Below the pieces are notes generated by a model, which had not been told where the DNA came from, did no database searches, and saw only the letters and a list, made by a program, of their open reading frames with translations. Source: Sistotremastrum niveocremeum HHB9708 (taxonomy: Eukaryota > Basidiomycota > Agaricomycetes > Sistotremastrales > Sistotremastraceae). From it: a DNA stretch of 64,000 bases. The stretch spans positions 255,156-319,155 of the forward strand of contig KV419403.1 of the NCBI GenBank assembly GCA_001630475.1, in the 5' to 3' direction. Positions 33,346 through 44,610 of this stretch are shown here, one piece after another (the first letter of the stretch is position 1; every line of letters begins with the position of its first letter). The position numbers were made by a program, and so were the translations under genes.

Positions 33346-33682
33346 CGCATTGATAGCCGCTAGCTCGGGGGCAGTAGTGAGTTGTGCAGTTCGGATTTGT
33401 TTGGGAAGTAAAGAGAAGCCATCCCCGAGACTCAATCCACCTTGGGGAAGCTTCGTGATGGTGGGCTCCAAGTCCGGAATCAATGCCTTGAGGGCGTTCA
33501 CCTGACAGCGTATAAGGGCTCGCTGTGATAGGTTGGCAAAATAATTGGAGTGTTGACGGATTTCTTCTCCTAAATTTCCAATTGTCCGTTCCATAGTCCA
33601 TTGTGCATAGATAATGAGAGGTCCTAGAACCTCGACTTCGCACGGCACATGTGCTGTAGTGTGGATGGCCGGTCGACAGAAG

Positions 33683-33982
33683 TAAGGCATCCAACGAATA
33701 CATACTCGCGGTACTCGAGTACTCACGCATGAGTACTCGCGTTTTTTTGGAGGCTGAGCAAAACACTCGCGGACCAAAAAACAGCAAAAAATGGGTACTC
33801 GTACTCGAGTACTCGCGAGTATTACTAGTAAAAACCGCGAGTACTCGAGTATGAGTACTCATTTTCCACTGTTTTTTCCCCAAATCCAATACTCGAGTAC
33901 TCATGTGCCTAACCCTAGGCGAGTACTCGCGCGAGTATACTCGCGAGTGTACTCATTTGGCCTATATTCGTTGGATGCCTTA
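33683..33982. mobile_element. hAT-like MITE with GAGTACTCG palindromes
   Basis: 300 bp. The ends are TAAGGCATCCAACGAATA and its complement. The target duplication is GACAGAAG (33675-33682, 33983-33990). The interior carries about ten copies of palindromic CGAGTACTCG or halves of it. Confidence 0.87.
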
Positions 33983-35961
33983 GACAGAAGTGAATACGCT
34001 TTTCCATTCGTTTAACGTAGTGGGTCTCGAAATCTTCGACGAACTTCGTCATAACGCCTACGGCTTCGTCCACTTCATGTGTCGTAATGTGATGCTGCAT
34101 CGACAGTCGGTAGCCTCGGACCGCCAGACAATAGTGTTTCCAGTATTTTTCTTTGAGATATCCACGGAATAGACCCGGTCCCAGTCCAAAAAACCATAGG
34201 AGGAACTCCCACGCTTTGTAGCCACTGTTGATTTTCAATGCAGGATCGCGAGGGGGGCGATCGAATGAGCCAGGAATATACTCCTTTGCTGCGGCTACTT
34301 TTGCACCGTGCTCCTGCCACAAATCATCGTCCTGGAAAACCGCCCAAGTCCAGTCCTCCAGCATGTCTGGTTTTACACACGGAACGCTGCCGTGTCCACC
34401 TCGCCACAGTGGTATGAAGAGATCGGGGAGGTTTAGGCAGGGGAGATGCATGATATCAAGAGGGAAACACCGAGGGACCGAAAATCTGCGGTTTTTAGGA
34501 AGACCGGAGATTATGCTAGGTTTGCATATACCAGTCGCCAAGCGCCTTCTACGATACTCAGCTTGATTGGGAGCCGAAATAATGCTTTGGACGTTTGCTT
34601 CGTATCGTTCTCGACAGGACTCCGTAGTGAATTCGCTGAGCAGCTTCTTGAGCGGGGTGTCTTCGAAGCCGCTGCCTGGGGGCGTTTTAGAATATTTTGG
34701 TAGCTTCATGGCTGGATAATATTGTGATTGTCTCCATCCCCGTCGTCCTTGGATGGGACAGAATATGCGGCAATGGATGCGACCGGTGTGCCCAACGGTT
34801 CCACTGAGACACGCAAGGCCAGGACCATCACCGCATACCATCGTCAAGAAAGGGTGGGATGTGAAGACCTCTTTTGTAACGGCATTCCAGACTTTGAAGC
34901 CATGACGCTGCAAGGCGGCGAGGTGATGCAAACCAGGGAAGACGAAGCTATCCAGATTTTTCGGTTTGTCAGGACCCGGAATGACACCTCCAGGCAAGAC
35001 ATATCGCTTTTGGTACCGAATACTGGGATCACGATTTAAGACAACCCAGATATATATCCAGCAGTCGGAGTGTTTACTGCGGTATAGCTGTGCACCATCC
35101 AATGACATGAGAACGACGGGGTCTTTGGCGGGATCGACGTTCTTCTCTCTCACGGCTTTGATCCATTCACTGCCATCGCAGAAATCGGTATACGGAGCGG
35201 TACGTTTTCTTTTGGCTGCTTTATCGGCGTCGAGCTGACTGAGAAGATCGTTGGTGTGGTTCGACAGGTACTCCATGTTCTTGACCTCCACTTCTGATCC
35301 CCACATGGCTTGGAATTGGGGCCCAACTGGGAAGGTCTCGAACGTTCGTCGAGGGCGAGGCTTCCTCGACTTAGCGGTCCTTGGTTCATAGCGTGGCTCT
35401 CCACAAATCGGACACTCGGTGGCATCGACGAGAGGACCAGTGTATCCCACACACGAGTTGGGACACATATGTCGTACAATGGGATGCACGCCAGTTATCT
35501 CGCCCAACTTCGAGCGAGTCTGATCGTAACTCAGCAGCTCTGCATGAGGTTTCCACTCGAGAATGGCCTCTCGATTGTCGTTAAAATTCTGCTGCGAGGC
35601 CTTGAGCGAGTTCATGAATAGTTTCATGGATACCCTCTCGTCGGGACTAAGAACACGAGGAGCTTGGACCGGATTTTCAAGCAGATCGATGATTTTCCCG
35701 TCCAGAGGCTCTATTGTGGACTTTAGAGTCGCTTTTTCCAGAAGCTTGATATAATCAAGCGTCAGTTCGACGTCCTTCAACACTGGAGTGAACGGTGGCG
35801 GAGAAGCACCGCTCTCGATGGGAGTTTCCAGTGTTTCTGTGCGAAACTCCTTCTCCTGGTCCACTCGCTCTGGAGTTTGGTCATCGAGCCTATCGACTGG
35901 GCTTGGCAGATCTTCATCATCGAAATCGTCCTCAACAGTGGCTGCAAACGGGGTTGAGATT

Positions 35962-36243
35962 TAAGGCCTCCAACAAATATATACTTGCCTTACCTGGGTA
36001 CCTGCATGCAGGTACCTGCCTGTTTTTTTCAGCCAAAATCCCATACTTGTACTTGGCAAGTACAGGTACTTACTTGCCTATACTTGTCTAAATAACCCCT
36101 ATTTATTAGTAAAAATAGTAGGCAGGTACCTGCCTAAATGTCCAGCCACTAATCTCATACCTGCCTACGGTGTATTAGGCAGGTACCCTTGGCAAGTATA
36201 CTTGCGGATATCCTTAAACGGGCTATATTCGTTGGAAGCCTTA
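35962..36243. mobile_element. hAT-like MITE with GGTACCTGC palindromes
   Basis: 282 bp. The ends are TAAGGCCTCCAACAAATATA and the complement of TAAGGCTTCCAACGAATATA. The target duplication is TTGAGATT (35954-35961, 36244-36251). The terminal repeats match the element at 33683-33982, but the interior is built of GCAGGTACCTGCC and CTTGCC words instead. Confidence 0.87.
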
Positions 36244-37092
36244 TTGAGATTTTTTCAACCGATGGAGCAGCCTGAGTCGGATGAGGAGGAGAGAGAGCGG
36301 GAGAATCCGCAATAGTTTGAGGATCAGAACTCGACTGAGCCCGAAAGGGGGGCTGATTGGAAGTCTGGCCCAGCGAAGCATTGGGAAGAGAGAGGGAAGG
36401 TGATTGCAACGTCGGAGGGGACTCAGGGGAGCTGGTTGTACGCCCGTGATCGTCTGATGGAGCGTCATCGTCCTCGTTGCCTTCGGGATCGGGATACTAT
36501 TTAGTCATGTTCATTATTGTTGTGGTCATGTTAATTAACCAGAGCTTACTGGAGAATCGATATCCATGTAAGAGTGATCCAGTATCGAAATATCCATCGG
36601 ATCTTCGTCAGTTGTAGAAGCCAGAGGTTGTGTTATCGGTTTCGGTGATGGTTTCGGTGTCGGCTTCGGCGTGGGCATGGGGGAGGGTCGAGGAGTTAGT
36701 GAGTGCGTTGAAGTCAATGAAGGCTGCGGCGATTTCTCTGATACCAAAACCGGCTCAGATGCCTTCGGATGACTGTCTGGCCTCGAACTCGAGGACGATC
36801 CTGATGGCACGGATTCCTCCTGAGGTTGTCTATGAGGGTCCCCATTACCCCTTGTCGGCAAAGAATATGGGGAAAATCTTGTCGCCTGCCGGACAACGCC
36901 AGACTGAGGTTGGCTCGACTGGGCAGTGGTGTGGGTGTCTAGAAAAGCTTGGACAGAGGACGTGCGTAAGGCCTTCGCCTGTTCTCGCATATGTCTCTCT
37001 GCAGTCTTCTTTGCGACCGGTTTGCCCTGTGGACCGTGTGACAAGAGACATTTGCCACATACGCAATTCACCCTATCGTCGTCGGAAGACAT

Positions 37093-38754
37093 GCGGGCCA
37101 AAGGTAGAATGTGCGGAACTGAGGAGGAGGATGGACGTTTGGCATGATAATCAGTGAGGTAGAGCTTAAATATCGACTTGGGTGCCCTTGAACCGGAGTT
37201 TGAAGGCCTGACGAAAAGCACGGCGCACTGTTGGTGAAACGCATAGCAACAATGAGGACAACACCAGTATATAATGATCAATGTCAAAGCACGCACATCC
37301 TGCCAGCCAAAGGCATTAGATTCACCAGGCTTCATCAATATACATTGCGTGAATATGACGCCACCCCAAGACGGCCCCGTAGATGTGCCACAGCAGCCAG
37401 GCTGACTGGTCCAGGATGCATGTTCAAGGCATGTAAACGTCGTCCAATGTCGTTGTTGTTGCGATCAAAGGTTTGAGTGAGTGATCGATCACAATGCCTC
37501 TTACGGATAGCTCTCAAGGACTCCAGTAAACCACATTGTATGTATACCGCAGTCATTTGAACTATCCGCCAGAAAGACACCACGCAATTGATGGAGGAAG
37601 ATCCCTATCAATTTGCATCCCAAACTGAGTGTATTTCATATAATCCGACAGGCATTGCCTTGAAGCTCGCTGAGAGGCTGTTTGCGGCGAAATAGGACTC
37701 ATCGAGTTCGAAAAGTCGCTAAGTTGTTCGGCAATGGCCGTTGGACTCATGTCTGTGGATCGTGGACGTGTCCCATGGGTCGAGTGTGCGTGAGAACCCA
37801 AAGCAAATAAACGAAAATACATAAGAAAATCAACGATATATTGCCCGACCTCCAACGTGATCTAGTCCGTGCATCCAATAGGTTTTTTCTAGTGGCGGAG
37901 TAGATTCCAATACTTCGGCTACCGAATGAATAGTTCCGCGTAGTTCCGGATATTTCCGACTATTGGGTGTTCTCACTGGGTTTAAACGTTGGCATTCAGT
38001 GAACGCTTGGCAATCTGGGAAGCATCGTTTGAAACAGGAGTATTTTGGGTTCCCAGTTTGAGTATATAGCATGATTTATTATCACCTTCGGCGGCCTATC
38101 GAAGGCGTACCGCGATCAGCTTCCAAGACGCGATACGCCTCACACATGGGACCATTCATTTCGCATGATCTCATGTACTCGGCCATTGTATGCCCGAATA
38201 TTGCCCTTCTGGTTTATTGTATTCAAAGCGTCCACAACGACCTTGATTCGGAGGACACGTTTGTCAGGGTTAAATAATTGCTGGATGATTGGCGAACAGA
38301 TCAATGATGATAGACTCGAGCTGGCGGCCGGTGACTTAGGTCTTACCCTAAAGCCAAAGGGTTTTCCGCTTGTTCGCCGATGGTTCGACCGGCAGATCGG
38401 CAAATCCGCGTTCAAGCGTCGAATATCTTCGAACATGAAGACCAAAGCATTGATTCTATTTGTTTCAGTTTTACTATACCCTTCCTTAACCGGGAGCATC
38501 AAGAGTTCATCAATAATTAACTAACAACGTAAAGCCGTCTCTCCGGTAGAGAACAAAAAGAAGCGTCCAAGAAAAGAATCACCTCGATAGTTTGAGGAAA
38601 CAAGAAGCTTCGTGATGGTTTTCAAGTTCCGTTCTCGAAATAATGAAAAAATAGGCTGACCTCTGGGTATATAAGGGCTATGAATTTCGTTCTTGTGTCC
38701 CCATCGATTTCTTCGACCACTCACCTCTCACTCACCAGTCTCTCTTGATACGAA
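37093..38754. other. Long non-coding stretch upstream of the transposase
   Basis: This 1.66-kb stretch contains only short, unconnected frames. The longest are on the minus strand at 38140-38502, 37830-38072 and 37562-37855. They have protein-like patches (for example DKRVLRIKVVVDALNTINQK), but I could not join them into a gene. They may be decayed coding DNA. The right end contains the promoter of precursor 2. Confidence 0.35.
38668..38675 (+). promoter_or_regulatory. TATA box of precursor 2
   Basis: TATATAAG lies 87 nt upstream of the ATG of the second repeat-peptide precursor. Precursor 1 also has a strong TATA box. Confidence 0.6.
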
Positions 38755-39269
38755 ATGTTCCCCAAGTCTCTTGCTGTTGTTGTTCTCCTCGCTACCATGG
38801 TCGTCGCTGGCCCCATTGCCAACGCCAATGCTGAGGCTGCCCCTGCTCCCGTCGCCGTCGCCGACCCTCAGTGGGGTTGGCCCTGGCACAACACCGACGT
38901 AGAGGAGTCCGCCTCCAAGCTCAAAGGTATGCATATACAGTACTTGATCCACGAAGCATCACTGACATCAATGGTCAGCGCGTCAATGGGGATGGCCCTG
39001 GCATAACACCGATGTCGAGGAATCCGGTTCTAAATTGAAGGGTAAGAATTTTGATAGTCAGTTTGCAAACGAGATGCTGAATTATCGTATTAGCTCGTCA
39101 GTGGGGGTGGTCCTGGCATAATACCGACGTTGAAGAGTCCGGCTCCAAATTGAAGGGTGAGGGTCTCTGATCGAGCTTCATTGAGCAGGGAACTAAGATT
39201 GGCTTGTTAGCTCGTCAATGGGGCTGGCCTTGGCACAACGCAGATGTTGCTGAGGAAGACGCGAATTAA
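38755..39269 (+). CDS. Secreted repeat-peptide precursor 2 (four QWGWPWHNTDVEES-type cores)
   Basis: Four exons (38755-38926, 38979-39041, 39094-39156, 39211-39269) with three phase-1 introns of 52-54 bp give 118 aa. The signal peptide is MFPKSLAVVVLLATMVVAGP. The pro-segment contains NAEAAPAPVAVADP before the first core, as in precursor 1. Exons 2-4 each encode one repeat beginning ARQWGW. The cores are QWGWPWHNTDVEES, the same again, QWGWSWHNTDVEES, and a final QWGWPWHNADVAEE. The spacers are GSKLK followed by AR. Signal peptide, phase-1 repeat exons and the ARQWGWP[YW]H head are shared with precursor 1, so the two are paralogues with different C-terminal core halves. No UstYa-type gene lies next to this copy. 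Confidence 0.88.
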
Positions 39270-40078
39270 ATAGACAACGAGTTTGCTTATCGATAATGTA
39301 GTTCGGAATGAATGGATGTTCTAACGATTCACGCGTTGATAGCTGGCAAATCAAGTGTGCGCTCGGGTGCGATTTGGGCAGGGGAGCAGCCCGTACCAGA
39401 TGCTGCCAGATATTCCAACAATTCAGATAACAACTCTTTCCAGTGGCAAGGGGACCAGAGATATGCAAAGCCAAATGATATTCTATTCGTCATCAAGATT
39501 CAAAAGGTCTAGTCAAGGTGAACTGGCAGTGGAAGGACAGAAATTCCTAGCCAGACGTCCCCTCCGGCACGGATTGGCAGCAGTTATTTTCACCTGATGG
39601 ATATCTGAGGTGAAGCACAAAGCCATGAAACCCATGAAGCTGCAAGGATGAACGTTGAACGCGGGATCTCCGATAAGCCTGAGGCCGACTAAAGTAGCGG
39701 AAGCAACGTCGGATTTCGGCTTGCTCGCATTCTTTGATAGGCGCGCGTCCCAGTTTTCGACCTTTTGAGTCCTCTGGAATGAGTTTCGCTCCTCCACTTG
39801 CAATATTGTAGCACCTCTGTGTATAGAGATGCTCGCGGACGATGACCATGATTTCCTCATCCTAGTTTTCAATAATAGCACATATGAGAGTGAGAGACGA
39901 TATTTAATTTACAGCAAATTGGGCATGACGTTCGAATTCGCCTGTCTCACTGGCTAGCTTTCTTGTTACTATATTACACTGCCTTGACACATAACAAAAA
40001 TAATGAACGTACAATAAAACAAGACAATAAAGAATCGCTAGTGACAGAAGTAAACTTCCAAGACGTACGGTATATGAA
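39270..40078. other. Intergenic, no supported gene
   Basis: The 809 bp lie between two convergent genes. Minus-strand frames at 39513-39881 overlap in several phases without a splice-consistent product. It is probably long 3' untranslated sequence or decayed DNA. Confidence 0.35.
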
Positions 40079-42470
40079 TCATCTCCAGGCATCAGCTTTA
40101 CCGCCCCCGGCAAGCACTCTCTTCGGACCACCGCCAGTAACGCCAACTTTGACGGCTGCAGGCCCAACGGCAACGGATGCCCTCGGTCCGTGTCTAATGT
40201 TTTCTTTCTCCTTCCGCAAGACTTCCCGGGCTTTAGCGCGTTCCTTATCCTTCTCCCGGACTGTGATAGTTGGCGGTACGACCGAACTCGTCGTTGATTC
40301 ACTCTCAGGTGAAAGTGCTTCCGTCGCTGTCACTTTGGAAGTCAAAGTCTGCTCTGAGAAGAGTACAGATTGAGCCGATGTAGACGTAAGAATATTCGTC
40401 GTCTGAGCTCGAAGCTCTCCGATGCCCACCTGGGATAGGCGGAGGTCTGTACTAAACTCGACGATTGGGGGAGGAGGCGACGCCGTACTGGATGAAGGCA
40501 CGATTCCAAGCTCTGCAGCAAGGCTTGCCGGCATTGGAGGGAAAGTCGACATTCTTCTCGCCATGACCTTGCCTTCAGCGTCTGACGAGCTCTCGACGTC
40601 GTGTGTTCCGTTTTCTGCTTCCTCGACTACAGTTTCAGGAATATCGGGTGACGAGATGCTTGATGAGGTGGAGATAGTCAACGAGACCATATTCTTTAAG
40701 GGACTAGGTTTCGCGGGAGAATATGCATGCTTTGGATTCCGCGAACCAAACGGCATCATCAGTCGAGGAGAATCAAACGACAGTCCTGAAGATCCCGAGC
40801 TTGGCATCGGAGGCAAAGGAGGGACCTCAACGACACTGAATGTTGGCTTTGATGGCAGAGGGGCTTCAGAGTCGGAAATGGAGGGGCCAAGGGGATTATC
40901 TTCAGCCAGAATGGGGCGAGAAACAGCTGAGACTACAACTCTCCGTTTCTTTGGGCTCTTCTTCGGGCTCGTCTTACCGACGACGAATTCCCTTGGTTTG
41001 GATTTGGGCTTCGTTGGGCGAGTCGAGGTTGACGACGATGCCACGGATGGGCCAATGCGCGAGCGACGGTTGGGAGGAGGCCGATGTGGCTCGGCTTTGC
41101 GTTCGGGAGCTGGAGCGGGTAATGAAGCAGGTGGATCATCGACTGGCGCCGGCGGGAGGAATTGGGAGAGCGTGATTGGCACCGGTGAGGGTGACCGTGA
41201 CTTCGTTTTAACCCTCGATTCCCATTCCTTCTTCTCTTCTTCGAGTGTCAAACGGTCGGCCTGCATTTTATTCAGTATTAGATATGTGACACTGGACTGA
41301 AGGGAATTGCGTACCTCGATGGCAGCCCTCATTTCGTCCAATTCGAAGGTGGCAGTCTGCAGCTGCCTCCGCTCCTGTGCCAACTCAAGTTGCTCCGATT
41401 CGAGCTGGGCACTACAAGAAGTATCAGTTCTGTAGAGACGTAGAGGTGGGCAGCGTATGGCAAACGTACATTTGAGCTTCTAGATTCTGAGCACTGTCTT
41501 CCTTCTTTGGCCTCGTCTCTGCGAAATGCTCTTCGAATTTCTTCAACAGAACCTCTCGAGACGTCAACTCCTCTCGCAACGAGTCGATGATATTGTTCAG
41601 CCTTGTATACTCCGCGTCGTCAGGTTTCTTAGCCAACAAACGTGTTCGAAGAGTCAATAGGAGGGCGGAAAGAGTTGTATCAGGTGAAGCCAAACATTGT
41701 TGGGTGTCGATCTACGTCCGTTAGCAATAGTTCGAAGGCAAAGCCACGGCACATACCTCGCGTCCATTCGCGACCAGACTGTTCAGTTCGCGCGCAAGCC
41801 AGACAATCACGTCTTGCATCCGCTCTCGCTCCTCCAGTAGTCTGTTTCTATCATTCTCCGCGTCCTGTAGGGCAACCTCCTCGAGACTGAGGGCGTCTTC
41901 GTCGTGAGTCTTCACTGCTGGCTCGACACCTGTGGACCCGCTCCCGCTGACTCTCATGCTTCCTCCACTCATCTTCTGCCATCGTTCCATAATCCTCTCT
42001 ACTTCTTTCTCTTTCCGCTTCACTTCTATCCCGTAGGCGGCTCTCACCGAATGAAGAGCGCTCCGACTCTTGGACAATTCGGCGTTGGAATGCAAGAACT
42101 TCTTCTCGCATTCCTGTAAGGCTTTCTGTGCGCCGTTCATGCGCGACTTGTAGAGATTCATCTCTCGCTCTGCGTTGGCGGCCACATCCATGCTGCGCGT
42201 GTACATTCCTTGTAGTCGGTCGTGATCATAAGAAAGTGTCCGCAGCTTGGTCTCAGTTTTCTCTTTCCGCGCCATGTCTTCTGCTCGTTGACCAAGTAGT
42301 CCCAATAGAGCTTTAACAACTCTGATAAAGTCATTTCGACCCAGGCCGTCTAAGCAGAGCCCCGGTGAAGGCGCGAATCCATGAGCAACCAGTTGGATAT
42401 TGAGGTGCTGAAGCGTAGATGAGGGCTCTAGATCAGTGTCGTCCGTGTATAACGAGTCCTCCGACGACAT
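40079..42470 (-). CDS. ADIP-domain protein, Msd1/TINA/SSX2IP homologue
   Basis: Four exons (41757-42470, 41470-41711, 41315-41411, 40079-41260) give 744 aa in frame. Residues about 20-160 contain LQHLNIQLVAHGFAPSPGL, FIRVVKALLGLLGQRAEDMA, KLRTLSYDHDRL and a long coiled coil. This is the afadin- and alpha-actinin-binding (ADIP) domain. In fungi this family is Msd1 (fission yeast) or TINA (Aspergillus, a NIMA-interacting protein). With Wdr8 it anchors spindle microtubules at the spindle pole body. A second coiled coil spans about residues 240-370. The C-terminal half is disordered and rich in Ser/Pro, with basic patches (KTSPKKSPKKRRV) and many SP/TP sites. The start is the first ATG before the acidic SSEDSLYTDDTDLEP. 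Shadow frames on the other strand are not genes. Confidence 0.82.
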
Positions 42471-43410
42471 TGGACGAAGCAGCCCGCCCGACAAGCTGTG
42501 ATCACGGGAGCGAGGTTTGGAACAAACAGCAAGCCAAACAAAGCCGACGCGAGAACTGGGCGCTTGACTGAGAACAGCGCCGACGGCGAATTACCCGGTA
42601 AGTCCGTTATGACTGCTTCTCTTTCAACCCGCGCGCACTCCAGGGAGTAGAAATGCAAACATTAATTAACGGCATCACATCAAGCTCATTCCAGCGTCCT
42701 CAACTTGACTCCTGATTGACTGGTTGCGTTTACTCATAAATCGACAGCCCACTCGCTCAGGCTTTGGGGCCAAAGTTTGGGCCTTTGGGCCTTTGGCTTT
42801 GGCTTCCTGATGCAACATTCAACTGCGTTCATGGAGGCTTTTAAGAACGTTACCGAAATTGATTTTGCCACAAGGTTCGGTCCAAATATACAAGGTATCT
42901 CCAAGCTTGCCAAGCTCTCTACTATCATGATTTGATGGATGTCTCTAAAAATAGAGACTACCTCATCCCAAAAAGGAAAGTCAACGAGGACACAAGGATG
43001 CCACGGCAAGCCCGGTCGCGTTTGTTTTCAGGGCGGCACGAATCCAACGTCATCTATGTACTTCGTTCCAAATGAGTCGACCCTCGATCCCGATAGTCGA
43101 TCATTTTCCAAGACTCTTCAACCTGTTCGGCCAACTCGGCACTCCATGCCGCTCCGGTGGTCAAAGCCAAGGAAATCCTCCGAGCCAATCAAACGTTTAG
43201 GTCGCCGGACAACTTTCGTGAGCCCCGAACACAAACTCATACCAAGAGTACCAAGGGCTCCGAAATACCAGTCTGGTCGAGGTTTCCAAGCCACCCAAAC
43301 GACTGCGCAGTTCGTTACAGGTTCGGCTCTTTATTTCTCAAAATAAACCCGAGGACGCAATTGGGTGGCTAACAAATGTGGAGATGTCTTGAGTGGACCC
43401 TTCAAGGAGG
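42471..43410. other. Intergenic between divergent genes
   Basis: This 940-bp stretch has no gene. It includes a short run of TTTGGGCC/CTTTGGC words near 42757-42810 and a 135-aa plus-strand frame (42939-43346) that lacks any recognisable feature. Both promoters lie here. Confidence 0.35.
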
Positions 43411-43417
43411 TATAAAA
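43411..43417 (+). promoter_or_regulatory. TATA box of the GPI-type protein
   Basis: TATAAAA at 43411-43417 lies 87 nt upstream of the ATG, the same spacing as for precursor 2. Confidence 0.6.
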
Positions 43418-43497
43418 CCTTGAGCATGCCTCACTCTTCATCACTCAATCCCAGTTTCTTCATCGCTTTCGCAAGTCTTCATTCTTACTAATTCACG

Positions 43498-44610
43498 ATG
43501 AAATTTTTCGCTGTTATCCTTTGCGCTGTTTCTGTCTCTGCCGGTGTTCTACAGAGGCAAGAGCCTGAGGCTACTACAGTGTCGTGAGTGTTGAACTGTG
43601 TATTCATATCCCCCATGCACTGATTTGTGCCCTGGTAGGATTGTCTCCGAGTCCAGCTTCGTCCCCAACGCTACAGTGTCCGCCAGCTTTTCAAGCCTTC
43701 CCATGTAAGTTCTTCCTCGCCCTGTAGCTGAGAAAAATGATTGCTCACCCTCTGTGGCTCAGAGTCACTGTGACCTCCTCGTTCACGGATGTGCCTGTCA
43801 CTAGCACTTCAGTCTTCGAAGGATGTCCAACGTATGCCGTTCACAGAACAACTCCATTATACTTACACTGACTGAAAATTTTGAAGTGTGTCGGCCAGCT
43901 ACAACGACACCATCCCAACTGCGGTCTCGTCCTTCACGTAAGCCAGCCCTCTTATACTTCACACCTCACAAAGTCTGAAACATGCGAACAGGGTTTACGG
44001 AACCACCACGGCTGGCTTTCCTGAGTCCACAGAAGTTTGCAGTGATGAACCGCCCCAGTCTATTCCGTGAGTGCCTCCAATATTTCTGCTATTCACTTCC
44101 TAATTGTCTCTTTCTGATTTGAAGAACGACTGTCATCGTATTTCCAAGTTTCTCTAGTACTGCGGGAAGCCCAAATGCGACGGCAACTATCGTCTGCGAC
44201 TCCGGTAACTCCATCACTAGCTGCATTGCTTACACGGCCTCGCCTACCGTAGTGTGAGTCTTATACCCCCATGATGCGTCAGACTTTGACCTCTGACATG
44301 CCACCTGGAAATTAGCGTCTCCACCAGTTACTCTAGCTCCTTGGGTTGTGTAGCCACTGGTACCGCGGTTTCGGTCAATGGCACCACTGTCTTCCCTTAT
44401 CCTACCGGAACAGAGGTGATCAATAGCACCGTCTTTCCCTCGGCCACCGGGACCTTTGTCAACATAACTACGTCCTCTACCGCCGTGCCTACCTCGATCA
44501 ACGGAACGAACTTTCAAGGACTCGCCAAGTCTGGCGCCCGCTCCTCGTTCGCTCCGAGCGTAGTCTTAGGTGGAATGACCTCCGTCTTCTTCCTTTTCTT
44601 TGCGCTCTGA
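43498..44610 (+). CDS. GPI-type Ser/Thr-rich surface protein built of small exons
   Basis: The signal peptide is MKFFAVILCAVSVSAGVLQR. The body is Ser/Thr/Val-rich, with repeated [VI]VS-S or TVTSSF-like starts of exons (IVSESSFVPN, VTVTSSFTDVP, VSASYNDTIP, VSTSYSSSLG) and many N-glycosylation sites. The C-terminus ends SGARSSFAPSVVLGGMTSVF plus a hydrophobic tail, which fits a GPI anchor signal. At least seven exons are evident, separated by introns of about 50-60 bp. All but the last exon are only about 50-130 bp. Probable cell-wall or plasma-membrane glycoprotein of unknown function. Confidence 0.75.

Larger units (their letters stand above)
32240..37092 (-). mobile_element. Plavaka-type (CACTA superfamily) transposase gene, split by three MITEs
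   Basis: The coding sequence runs from an ATG at 37092 to a stop at 32240. The N-terminus has a cysteine/histidine cluster (VNCVCGKCLLSHG then ERHMREQ). Next come long Ser/Pro-rich linkers and an intron near 36500-36560. The core then has VHPIVRHMCPNSCVGYTGPL, ECPICGEPRY, DKAAKRKRTAPYTDFCDGS, PVVLMSLDGAQLYRSKHSDC, YVLPGGVIPGP, PLDIMHLPCLNLPDLFIPLW, AQWTMERTIGNLGEEIRQ and RCQVNALKALIPDL, and the end has ARLGLPSGQVARSIWKE and RWFVMEKPGLSMQAL. These are the ordered blocks of basidiomycete Plavaka transposases. Insertions at 35962-36243, 33683-33982 and 32830-33345 interrupt it, each with an exact 8-bp duplication. Across each one the flanking codons read on when the insert and one duplication are ignored. 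So the gene was intact until these hits and is now dead unless they are excised. Confidence 0.88.

Noticed and set aside
32240-37092. Retrotransposon or KDZ element
   Set aside because: No reverse transcriptase, integrase or KDZ motifs. The ordered blocks, such as WTMERTIGNLGEEIRQ, are those of Plavaka transposases.
39513-39881. 122-aa minus-strand frame
   Set aside because: Overlapping frames of similar length exist in two phases, with no splice-consistent or recognisable product.
40422-41300. 292-aa frame on the plus strand opposite the ADIP-domain gene
   Set aside because: It is the antisense shadow of a low-complexity Ser/Pro-rich coding exon. The minus strand has the ADIP domain and consistent splicing.
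42939-43346. 135-aa plus-strand frame
   Set aside because: No recognisable domain, odd composition, and it lies in a promoter region before a TATA-driven gene.
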